DNA from: an uncultured Desulfobacterium sp.
GTDB lineage: Bacteria > Desulfobacterota > Desulfobacteria > Desulfobacterales > Desulfobacteraceae
NCBI GenBank assembly: GCA_937124525.1
Contig: CAKZLA010000420.1
Coordinates: forward strand, 1 to 14,026
Direction: 5' to 3'
DNA length: 14,026 nt
Made by a program: the position numbers and the translations under genes. Each line of letters begins with the position of its first letter. Within the stretch, counting starts at the first letter, position 1. A model generated the notes under the pieces. That model saw only the letters and a program-made list of their open reading frames with translations, made no database searches and was not told where the DNA came from. Positions 6,369 to 13,278 of this stretch are shown piece after piece.

Positions 6369-7562
6369 ATGGTTGGATATAAGTCCGCCGTTATGATTAA
6401 CATATCGGCGTTTATAATGATGCTGGGGGTTGGCATGGCCATGGCCCTGCTTCCTCAGCAGGTGATGACCCTGTCTGAATCTGTATCAGATATCGGTTAT
6501 CTGGCATCGGCCTTTGCCCTTACCTTTGTAGCTTTTCAACTTCCCATTGGCTATCTTTCAGATAAGCTGGGAATCAAGCCCTTTCTCATTGCCGGTTATT
6601 TTATCTCTGCCCTTTCAGGCATGGTTTATTATTATTCAAATTCATTGGAAACCCTTTTTTTGGGGCGTATGCTCCAGGGGCTGGGAGAAATACCGGTCTG
6701 GTCCCTGGCCCCAGCCTATCTCTCTCTTCAGCGGCCGGCCGCAAAGGGCAAGGCCATTGCGGTTTACAATGCAGCCATTCATTGCGGTCTCATTCTGGGA
6801 TGTCTTTTCGGCATGGTGGGGCAGAAAATCTGTCAGGGGAATCAATTTTTTCTGTTTTTTTCAGGGTTAAGTTTTCTTGCCGGGGTACTGGTGAGCTGCC
6901 GTGTTACAAATCTGAGTACTGCCCCCATGCCCAAGGTCAAACCTGGCAATATTATTTCCCTTGCTGGTAATCTGAACACTATAGTTATTTTCCTGGGGGT
7001 GATTTTATATGGCGCAGGTTACGGGGTGTTTATCTCGGTCATCCCTGGTTTTCTCATCCAGGGAACCCATGGCGGTGCGGTGGGGGTATTGTTCATCCTC
7101 TTTTACATCGCCGTCAGCGGGGTTCAAGTGGTTGCCGGTCCTATTTCCGATAAAAAGGGGAGAAAACAGGTCATGGTATTTGGCCTTCTCTTTGCCGGCA
7201 TGGGTATGATCTTGTTTTCTTTTATGGATATTGCCGGGCTCCTGGCCATGCTTTTTGTGACCGGAGCAGGGCTTGGAACGTTTTGCGTGGCTGCACTGGC
7301 ATACCTGAATGATACCGTACCCGAAAATCTGAAAGGATGCATCTCCGGAGCCTTCTATTTTTTCTGGGGCACAGGGTATTTTACCGGCCCCATCCTTTTG
7401 GGGAAATTGGGGGCTGCCCATTACTGGCATTCAGGATTTGTGATCTTCGGAAGCCTTTTTCTGGCAGCAGGGGTTGGTTGCTTTATGAAGATTAAAAACG
7501 AACCGTTTATCCAGGTCAGATCCGAGGTAACAGCTCCGGTATTAAGCCGGTTTGACAATTAA
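6369..7562 (+). CDS. Major facilitator superfamily transporter
   Basis: 397 residues, almost entirely hydrophobic, consistent with about 12 membrane helices in the inner membrane. The MFS motif A, GYLSDKLGIKP, lies between helices 2 and 3 (61-71). Its degenerate second copy GPISDKKGRKQ lies in the second half (257-267), showing the internal duplication. GRMLQGLGEIP (about 99-109) fits the helix-4 motif. A TTG 15 nt upstream is also in frame, but the ATG with GGAGAA 5 nt before it is the better start. Drug-type and sugar-type exporters and importers share these marks, so the substrate is not readable. It precedes the ABC uptake genes on the same strand by 158 nt, so it may handle a related compound or product. 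Confidence 0.9.
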   Translation: MVGYKSAVMINISAFIMMLGVGMAMALLPQQVMTLSESVSDIGYLASAFALTFVAFQLPIGYLSDKLGIKPFLIAGYFISALSGMVYYYSNSLETLFLGRMLQGLGEIPVWSLAPAYLSLQRPAAKGKAIAVYNAAIHCGLILGCLFGMVGQKICQGNQFFLFFSGLSFLAGVLVSCRVTNLSTAPMPKVKPGNIISLAGNLNTIVIFLGVILYGAGYGVFISVIPGFLIQGTHGGAVGVLFILFYIAVSGVQVVAGPISDKKGRKQVMVFGLLFAGMGMILFSFMDIAGLLAMLFVTGAGLGTFCVAALAYLNDTVPENLKGCISGAFYFFWGTGYFTGPILLGKLGAAHYWHSGFVIFGSLFLAAGVGCFMKIKNEPFIQVRSEVTAPVLSRFDN

Positions 7563-7626
7563 GAGCTGATTTGATCCACTATCGAAGAATGTGATGTACT
7601 TTTAGATGAGAATCAGAACAATCAAT

Positions 7627-7656
7627 TTGATTTTTTCAGTCGGTCTGACCTAATGT
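7627..7656 (+). promoter_or_regulatory. Candidate promoter with GGTCTGACC dyad ahead of the ABC operon
   Basis: TTGATT (7627-7632) is followed after 18 nt by TAATGT (7651-7656), a mediocre sigma-70-like pair. Between them lies the 9-bp dyad GGTCTGACC (7642-7650), which resembles the GGTCNGACC core bound by FadR-subfamily GntR repressors. No GntR gene is in the window. A repressible promoter about 65 nt before the binding-protein start is inferred. Confidence 0.3.
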
Positions 7657-7720
7657 TTATATCCAACATGAGTCATAAACTTAAGCTGGTTCCGCAATCC
7701 ATATATTGGAGTTAAATATC

Positions 7721-9067
7721 TTGAATTTATTAAAGCATCTCAAATTTTTAGAAATCTTGTCATTGAAAAGATACATTACAGTTATGGCGGTGGGCTTGAT
7801 GCTTATTCTGCCCATGGGCGGATGCTCAGACAATAGTCCGACGAAAAACGCCAGCGAAAAACCGGTTCCGGATGTGGAGATTTGGGTCCACCAACATGCC
7901 CCTCTGGTGAACTGGCTCAAGGACAAGGCAGCCCGGTATAACCTTGAAAATACAGAGGCCCATGTTATCATAAGGGCCTTTCCATCCGGACAACTGCCAG
8001 AAAAGGTGTACACCGCCATTAAAGGCGACATGGGACCAGCTGCTTTTGATTTTCTTTGCCTCAATTATAAGAGTCTTGTCGACAAAGAAATCATTGCCCC
8101 GGTGGACTGGAAAATTATGGGATATGAGTCAGAAACACAATTTTCGTCCCAATGGTTTAAAACTGCCATTGAAGGGGTACGTGAAAAGGACGGTCAATTT
8201 TACGCCCTGCCGTATACCGGAAATACCTGGAGTCTTTTTATCAATCAGGAGCACTTCAGGAAAGCGGGCCTGGATCCAGCAACGGATGCACCAAAGACCT
8301 GGGAGGATCTGGCAAATATTGCCCGGAAATTAACTGTCCGTGATGAAGATGGCAAGCTGGTAAGAAAGGGGTTTGATCTTCCCTTCAGCAAGGCAGATCA
8401 TTGGTGGTCTTTTGTCTGGGGTCCCGTACTTAGCCAGTGCGGAGGAAGCGTATTGAGCAGTGACGGCACTAAAGCCACCATCAATGAAAAGGCAGCAGTT
8501 GATTCTCTTCAGGTTTTCTATGACCTTGTGCATCGGTACAAGGTCACCGAAGCGGGCCTTGCGGTGGATGAGTCTGAAGATTTTAAAAATGGGTTAAGTT
8601 CCATGTGGGTGAGCGGGGTGTGGAGCAAGACCACCTTCAAGGGAAGAGACATTGAAAATAAGTATATGGCGGTGCCGCTGCCACAGATTGATGTTAATAA
8701 CAGGCGGACCATCATCGGTGGATACTGGTGGCATGTTTCCAATAAAGTGGATAAGAAGATTCAGCAACAAGCCTGGAAATTCTTAAATTATATCACCTCG
8801 GAGCCGGGTGATCAGTTCGGAGCAACCGGGCTGCTCATGCCCAAACCAAGTATTATGGATTCCAAAGCATGGAAAGAGTGGCCGTACCATGAGGTGTTCA
8901 GCATTGATCTTGCCGCTGGACAATGGCCGGTAAGCTCTCCGGTATACCCCCAGATCGAAAAGGCCATTGCCGATGCCATGGAAAGAAGCCTTATCAGCGA
9001 TGTTTCCCCCCAGATGTCCCTGGACATCGCGGCCAAAGCCATCGACAAGGCGTTAAAAGAGCATTGA
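7721..9067 (+). CDS. ABC transporter substrate-binding lipoprotein (family 1, carbohydrate type)
   Basis: 448 residues from the chosen TTG, which has GGAG 9 nt upstream; another TTG at 7706 overlaps that GGAG, and the first ATG (7784) would remove the basic n-region (HLKFLEILSLKRY) of the signal. The signal peptide ends LMLILPMGGC with C35 as the probable lipidated cysteine. Mature features fit family 1 solute-binding proteins of the MalE/UgpB class: IKGDMGPAAFDFLCLN, YALPYTGNTWSLFINQEHFRKAGLDPATDAPKTW (in part: ALPYTGNTWSLFIN), and SEDFKNGLSSMWVSG for the ligand cleft and hinge. Many Trp and Tyr residues suggest a sugar-like ligand stacked on aromatics. It would sit on the outer face of the inner membrane or in the periplasm and deliver ligand to the two permeases that follow. 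A small inserted element separates it from them. Confidence 0.9.
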   Translation: MNLLKHLKFLEILSLKRYITVMAVGLMLILPMGGCSDNSPTKNASEKPVPDVEIWVHQHAPLVNWLKDKAARYNLENTEAHVIIRAFPSGQLPEKVYTAIKGDMGPAAFDFLCLNYKSLVDKEIIAPVDWKIMGYESETQFSSQWFKTAIEGVREKDGQFYALPYTGNTWSLFINQEHFRKAGLDPATDAPKTWEDLANIARKLTVRDEDGKLVRKGFDLPFSKADHWWSFVWGPVLSQCGGSVLSSDGTKATINEKAAVDSLQVFYDLVHRYKVTEAGLAVDESEDFKNGLSSMWVSGVWSKTTFKGRDIENKYMAVPLPQIDVNNRRTIIGGYWWHVSNKVDKKIQQQAWKFLNYITSEPGDQFGATGLLMPKPSIMDSKAWKEWPYHEVFSIDLAAGQWPVSSPVYPQIEKAIADAMERSLISDVSPQMSLDIAAKAIDKALKEH

Positions 9068-9093
9068 ACCTGATGAAGCAAACTCGTTACCAT

Positions 9094-9240
9094 AATGTCA
9101 GGTAAATATTCGGACAGCACCCCATATTCACCTATTTTGGCCTGCTCACACAGCATTAGTATGCCACGCAGCCCCAAATACGCGAATATGGGGCACTGGC
9201 CAAACATTTACATTACCAACCCGAATATTTACAATGTCAG
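9094..9240. mobile_element. 131-bp MITE-like element (9102-9232) with 8-bp target duplication
   Basis: Terminal inverted repeats GTAAATATTCGG (9102-9113) and CCGAATATTTAC (9221-9232) match over all 12 bp. They are flanked by the identical 8-mer AATGTCAG at 9094-9101 and 9233-9240, a target-site duplication. Inside, CCCCATATTC (9120-9129) and GAATATGGGG (9184-9193) form a second inverted pair, so the RNA can fold into a long hairpin. No coding capacity. Ends beginning GTAA with 8-bp duplications fit the IS66 family, so a non-autonomous IS66-related MITE is likely (inference). The right duplication contains the ATG of the downstream permease gene. The left one keeps a second ATG (9095). Confidence 0.8.
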
Positions 9241-10115
9241 GCAATAATTTTCAAGGAAAGCAAAACCTTGCCGGTGCCCTGTTCCTGGTTCCGGCAGCGG
9301 CACTCCTTTTAATATTTATCGGTTACCCTGTATTGATGGCGTTTTTCAGGAGTCTGACCAAATTTGATATGCTTACGCCCGGCCAATGGGTGGGGCTGAA
9401 TAATTATCTGAGCATTTTAACCAGCCCTGATTTTTTAAACTCCCTGGCAGTGACATCAAAATTTGTGCTCGGGTCCGGTATCCCCATTTTGCTGCTATCC
9501 CTTGGTCTTGCAGTTGTTTTAAATAAGACCTTCAAAGCTTCCCAGCTGTTCAAGCTGATTATTTTCGCTCCCGTGGTTTTATCCGAAGCCGTCACCGCCA
9601 TTGTCTGGAAAATACTTCTCCATCCCTACGGCGCCATGAACCAATACCTGATCGACCTTAATATAATCGATTCTTATGTAAAATGGCTGAATGATCCAAA
9701 GTATGCCCTGGCTGGCATTATCCTCTTTATCATCTGGAAGGAGACCGGCTATTTCATGGTCATCTTTTTGACAGGATTGCAGAATATTCCCGGTATTTTC
9801 CATGAGGCCGCGGCCATTGACGGAGCATCTGAGCGACAGATTTTTTTCAGGATCACCCTCCCGCTTTTAAAACCCACCATTCTTTTTGCCGGTGTCATCA
9901 TGCTGATCAATCTCCTGAATACCTTTACCCCTTTTTATGTGATGACCAAGGGCGGTCCTGTCAACAGCACCGAGGTGCTTTCTCTGCTGATATACGATAC
10001 CGGGTTTGACTTCATGCTCATGGGCAAGGCATCGGCCATGTCGGTGGTCATGCTTTTGATCGTCGCCGTTTTGAGTATCATTTTGTTTCGTGTGGGAAGG
10101 TCATATCAGCCATGA
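9234..10115 (+). CDS. ABC transporter permease, MalF/UgpA type
   Basis: 293 residues with about six membrane helices. It begins with an N-terminal helix LFLVPAAALLLIFIGYPVL. The EAA loop HEAAAIDGASERQIFFRITLP (190-210, core EAAAIDGASERQIF) contacts the ATPase subunit; Gly197 is the conserved glycine. SDLTKFD-like residues after helix 1 and the TKGGPVNSTEVL segment near the end are typical of carbohydrate-uptake family 1 permeases. The ATG lies inside the right-hand target duplication of the inserted element. No good Shine-Dalgarno precedes it either now or in the reconstructed pre-insertion sequence, where it would lie 27 nt after the binding-protein stop. The next gene overlaps by 4 nt (ATGA), so translation is probably coupled. 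Confidence 0.92.
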   Translation: MSGNNFQGKQNLAGALFLVPAAALLLIFIGYPVLMAFFRSLTKFDMLTPGQWVGLNNYLSILTSPDFLNSLAVTSKFVLGSGIPILLLSLGLAVVLNKTFKASQLFKLIIFAPVVLSEAVTAIVWKILLHPYGAMNQYLIDLNIIDSYVKWLNDPKYALAGIILFIIWKETGYFMVIFLTGLQNIPGIFHEAAAIDGASERQIFFRITLPLLKPTILFAGVIMLINLLNTFTPFYVMTKGGPVNSTEVLSLLIYDTGFDFMLMGKASAMSVVMLLIVAVLSIILFRVGRSYQP

Positions 10116-10963
10116 ACGGAAACAGAATTTCCATTTTAAGCTGTCTGGTGCTGGTCCTGGTATCGCTGTTCATGATGATGCCCATACTGGTCATGGTGGC
10201 TACCTCTCTGAAATACGAGGAGGCTGTTTTTATTAATCCGTTTCAATGGATTCCCCATCGTATCTGCTGGGAGAATTATCCGAATGTCATTCAAAAATAT
10301 CCCTTTGCGGTCTATTTAAAAAACAGTCTCATTGTTTCCATCACAGCCACTACCCTGAATCTGTTTTTATCGTCCCTGGCGGGATACAGCCTGGCAAAAT
10401 TTCATTATAAAGGGCGGGATATTATCTTTGCCGCCATTATTGTCATGCTGCTGCTGCCCCATCAGGCCATTGTCGTACCGCTTTTCATTGTGATGTCCTC
10501 CATCCGCTTGACGGATTCACTGTGGACGGTGATTCTACCCTGTGTGACCTCTCCTTTTGCCATATTTTTCATGCGCCAGTATTTTTTATCCATTCCGAGC
10601 AGCATCATGGAAGCGGCCCGGGTGGATGGAGCTTCTGAATGGCAGATCTATTGGAAAATTGTGCTGCCCCAGGCAAAGCCGGCACTTGCCACCCTGGGGA
10701 TATTTGGCTTCATGTTTAACTGGAATAATTTCCTATGGCCCCTGATTGCTTTGAAAAGCGAATCCGAATTTACTATCCCCCTTGGCATCTCCATGATGCA
10801 TGGAGAATATTCAACACCCTACAACGAGTTGATGGCCGCCGCCGTCATTGCATCCGTGCCCGTACTTCTGGCATATTTCATACTGCAAAATAAATTTATC
10901 CACAGCATGGTTATCACCACTTACCCTGCCGGGGGGAAAGCCAGGCATGAAAAAACTCATTGA
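10112..10963 (+). CDS. ABC transporter permease, MalG/UgpE type
   Basis: 283 residues, six predicted membrane helices. SLAGYSLAKFHYKGRD (88-103) is the hallmark stretch of MalG-type partners. The EAA loop MEAARVDGASEWQIYWKIVLP (166-186, core EAARVDGASEWQIYW) and PQAKPAL are intact, as is NWNNFLWPLI (203-212). With the preceding permease it forms the heterodimeric membrane channel of a carbohydrate-type importer. It overlaps the upstream gene by ATGA and the downstream URO-D gene by 17 nt. No nucleotide-binding subunit gene is adjacent, so a shared ATPase of the MsmX/UgpC kind encoded elsewhere is inferred. Confidence 0.93.
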   Translation: MNGNRISILSCLVLVLVSLFMMMPILVMVATSLKYEEAVFINPFQWIPHRICWENYPNVIQKYPFAVYLKNSLIVSITATTLNLFLSSLAGYSLAKFHYKGRDIIFAAIIVMLLLPHQAIVVPLFIVMSSIRLTDSLWTVILPCVTSPFAIFFMRQYFLSIPSSIMEAARVDGASEWQIYWKIVLPQAKPALATLGIFGFMFNWNNFLWPLIALKSESEFTIPLGISMMHGEYSTPYNELMAAAVIASVPVLLAYFILQNKFIHSMVITTYPAGGKARHEKTH

Positions 10964-12275
10964 TTATATATTAGACCATGGCAGGCGCCTTGTCTGCCCT
11001 GTGGGAGGAGGCCCGGCCAAAGCGTTTTTTGCCGGGCCGGAGATTGCCCATTTGCCGGAACAGGAGAAAAAAGCACACTGGATGGCCTTTCAAGCCCGGG
11101 AATATGGACATGACTTTCTGTTTTCAACCATGCTGGATGTGGATATCTGTAAAAGCATGGGGCTGAAAACCTTTACCTTGGACGATGGCAGCGAACATGT
11201 CATTGAAAATCAGGTGAGAAACGAAGATGACCTGAAAAACCTGAATATTATCCATCCCCTGGACAGCCCGGTGGCCGGGAAATACATCCATTGTATCCGG
11301 TCCTTTAAAAGATTGAGCAACAAGCCTGTGGGCGGAGCCTGTTTCGGCCCGTTCACCACGGCAGGCGGCATTTTGGGCACCCAGAACCTGTGCCTTGCCT
11401 GTATTAAAAATCCGGAATTTCTACACCGGGTATTGGCGCTGACCTCCGGTTTTATTCTTGCCATGGCCCGGGCCTGTGAAGCGGCCGGGGCAGATTTTTT
11501 CTGGATTGCCGAGCCTTCCGGGGTGTTGATCTCCCCGGGGGCTTTTAGAGAATTTTCAGGCCAATATATCAAAAACATATTTCAAAGCATTGGCCAGCCC
11601 GGTTTTCTGCACGTTCCGGGCAACGTCGGTCATCTTATTGATGAATTTATCCAAACAGGCGCCCAATGCCTGAGCCTGGATTATCATATTGATCTGCGGG
11701 ACATGGCCCACACCATACCCTCGGATGTTTCGATCCTTGGCAATATTAATTCCTTGTCCATGCTGTTTGACCCGGTGCATAAAATTGCCGAACAGGTAAA
11801 TCAATTGAACCTGTCCATTAAAAATTTTCCCAACTTCATAGTCGGTTCCGGGGGAGGGCTCTCTTCTGACACCCCGGAAGAGAACATAAAAATCATGTTT
11901 GAAAGAACCAGACACTTTCCCACTCGGAGCCGGGAGGCGTTCGTCCAGGTGGATAGCATGTGGCATGCCATGGCCAACAATACCTTTGATGAAATTCGGG
12001 ACATGCTTTGTACAGGCAAATTTTGTCGGGAAATCATGTGCACCAGCTTTGAAGAGGCGTGCTGTTTCCTGGGCAGAAATCATGTTAAGAAAAAGATTTG
12101 TTTTTCAGACTATGACAGGCACATGAAAAAATTAAAAAGATTGCTGGATACGAGGAACTTCATGGGGGCTTTTAATCCCGACCATGCCCTGTTTCTGGAG
12201 GGGAATACTTACATGCTCAAAAATTTGCGGGATAATTTTTTCCCCCTTATTCATTCCCTCTACAACCAGGAATAG
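10947..12275 (+). CDS. Uroporphyrinogen decarboxylase (URO-D) superfamily protein, methyltransferase-like, atypical
   Basis: 442 residues from the ATG at 10947, inside the end of the permease gene (17-nt overlap; AGG-rich upstream). An open frame extends 33 codons further up, but that part is permease sequence. URO-D fold marks: GACFGPFTTAGGILG (130-144), ACEAAGADFFWIAEPSG (176-192), ISPGAFREF (195-203), LSLDYHIDL (242-250), ILGNINS (263-269) and DTPEENI (308-314). MtaA/CmuA-type methyltransferases bind zinc through H-x-C-G and a later G-C-G. Here these read HVPGN (222-226) and GSGGGL (300-305): the His stays, both cysteines are gone. The arginines of true UroD are also not evident. A ~115-residue C-terminal extension, Cys-rich at 355-373, goes beyond the usual ~340-residue length. 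I infer a divergent catabolic enzyme acting on the imported compound. Reaction unknown. Confidence 0.75.
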   Translation: MKKLIDYILDHGRRLVCPVGGGPAKAFFAGPEIAHLPEQEKKAHWMAFQAREYGHDFLFSTMLDVDICKSMGLKTFTLDDGSEHVIENQVRNEDDLKNLNIIHPLDSPVAGKYIHCIRSFKRLSNKPVGGACFGPFTTAGGILGTQNLCLACIKNPEFLHRVLALTSGFILAMARACEAAGADFFWIAEPSGVLISPGAFREFSGQYIKNIFQSIGQPGFLHVPGNVGHLIDEFIQTGAQCLSLDYHIDLRDMAHTIPSDVSILGNINSLSMLFDPVHKIAEQVNQLNLSIKNFPNFIVGSGGGLSSDTPEENIKIMFERTRHFPTRSREAFVQVDSMWHAMANNTFDEIRDMLCTGKFCREIMCTSFEEACCFLGRNHVKKKICFSDYDRHMKKLKRLLDTRNFMGAFNPDHALFLEGNTYMLKNLRDNFFPLIHSLYNQE

Positions 12276-12351
12276 CTTGATTTTGAGGGAAGACGATCCT
12301 TTTAAAAAAATTCGTATTGGGGCTTGATCATAACACCGGCCACCCTGGGGT

Positions 12352-12463
12352 GGGGTCAGATTTGCGTTGTTGACACTTTTGTTAAAATTTGCCTTTAAAC
12401 ACAGATTGTTGGCAAAAACATGGAACTTTGTTTATCAGCCTTCCATAACGCAAGCCTGACCCC
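12352..12463. repeat. REPIN-like inverted repeat pair, 112 bp
   Basis: GGGGTCAGATTTGCGTT (12352-12368) and AACGCAAGCCTGACCCC (12447-12463) are inverted copies with two mismatches, around 78 nt of AT-rich, non-coding DNA. The outer flanks are also loosely inverted (ATAACACCGGCCA on the left, TTGGCCCGCCCGTTATAAC on the right). A third copy of the arm is at 4827-4852. Paired short palindromic units of this size are typical of REPINs mobilised by RAYT transposases. No RAYT gene is in the window. The element lies in the 238-nt gap between the URO-D and isomerase genes and could form a long hairpin in the transcript. Confidence 0.65.
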
Positions 12464-12513
12464 GTTGGCCCGCCCGTTATAACAGGTGGCAAAAAAGTGA
12501 GGTCTATTAATCC

Positions 12514-13278
12514 ATGCTGCAAGAAAAAATCAAATCAGAGGACATGCCCGTCCTGGCGGTCAGTGTCAAGCCTTTCCATTCTCCCGGGAGATTACAGGCC
12601 ATAATCAATGAAAATCTGTCCGTGGAATACACGCCGGACCGCAAAGAGTTTGCTGAACTTGAAAAAAACCTGAAGTCCTGCCTCAACCAGGGGGTCAAGG
12701 TCCGGTTCCATGGGTTTTTCCCTGAATTTGAGATCGGTGATGCTGATTCATCCAAGGCGAACGAGGCTGTCAGGGTTCACCTGGAGTGCCTGGATGCCAT
12801 CAAGGATCTTGGAGAGCCTTTTATAACCTTTCATTCCGGTCTGAATCAGAAGATTGAGCTCAACTACGACACCCTGGTTGAAAATCTCTCCCGGATTGTG
12901 GAACATGGGCAAAGCAGGGGTATACGGGTGGCTATTGAAAATCTGAAAAAGGGACTGACATCCGATCCTGAGGTTTTGCTGGATCTGTCAATGCAGACCA
13001 ATGCCCGCATCACACTGGACCTGGGGCATGCCATCACATCCCATGCCGTGGTCACCGGGCAATTCAATGTCATTGAGATCATCGATATGTTCCAAGACAG
13101 ACTGTCAGAAGTTCATTTTTATGAAAAGGAACTGGACCGCCATTATCCGCCAAAAGATCTGAGTATTCTGGGTCCGATCATGGATCGGCTGCTTTTAACC
13201 CATTGCCGCTGGTGGACCATTGAGCTGGATGATTTTAACGAGGTAAAGGACACGGTTGCATTAATCCACTCAACATAG
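12514..13278 (+). CDS. TIM-barrel sugar phosphate isomerase/epimerase-like protein
   Basis: 254 residues, no signal peptide, xylose-isomerase-like TIM-barrel (AP_endonuc_2) pattern. Candidate metal and catalytic residues fall at barrel strand ends: H66 (VRFHGFF), H107 (ITFHSGL), E142 (VAIENLK), D169 and H172 (LDLGHA), H201 (EVHFYEKE), and E237 near the end (WWTIELDD). LDLGHA and VAIEN are family marks. Substrates in this family range from sugars and inositols to keto-acids, so none can be assigned. GAGG lies 11 nt before the ATG, a little far; an ATG 30 nt inside has GAGGAC too close. It follows the transporter and URO-D genes on the same strand, separated by the REPIN-like unit, and probably belongs to the same pathway. 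Its TAG stop overlaps the GGGTCCACT repeat. Confidence 0.75.
   Translation: MLQEKIKSEDMPVLAVSVKPFHSPGRLQAIINENLSVEYTPDRKEFAELEKNLKSCLNQGVKVRFHGFFPEFEIGDADSSKANEAVRVHLECLDAIKDLGEPFITFHSGLNQKIELNYDTLVENLSRIVEHGQSRGIRVAIENLKKGLTSDPEVLLDLSMQTNARITLDLGHAITSHAVVTGQFNVIEIIDMFQDRLSEVHFYEKELDRHYPPKDLSILGPIMDRLLLTHCRWWTIELDDFNEVKDTVALIHST

Noticed and set aside
8812..9207. 131-codon minus-strand frame across the binding-protein end and the inserted element
   Set aside because: Shadow of the binding-protein gene continued by chance into the element; no start signal.
9102..9232. Element hairpin read as an intrinsic terminator
   Set aside because: The stems are strong enough, but no T tract follows the 3' arm; the terminal repeats and target duplication explain the structure better.
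10848..10946. 33-codon N-terminal extension of the URO-D gene
   Set aside because: It lies wholly inside the permease gene and matches no part of the URO-D family; the ATG at 10947 gives the natural N-terminus.
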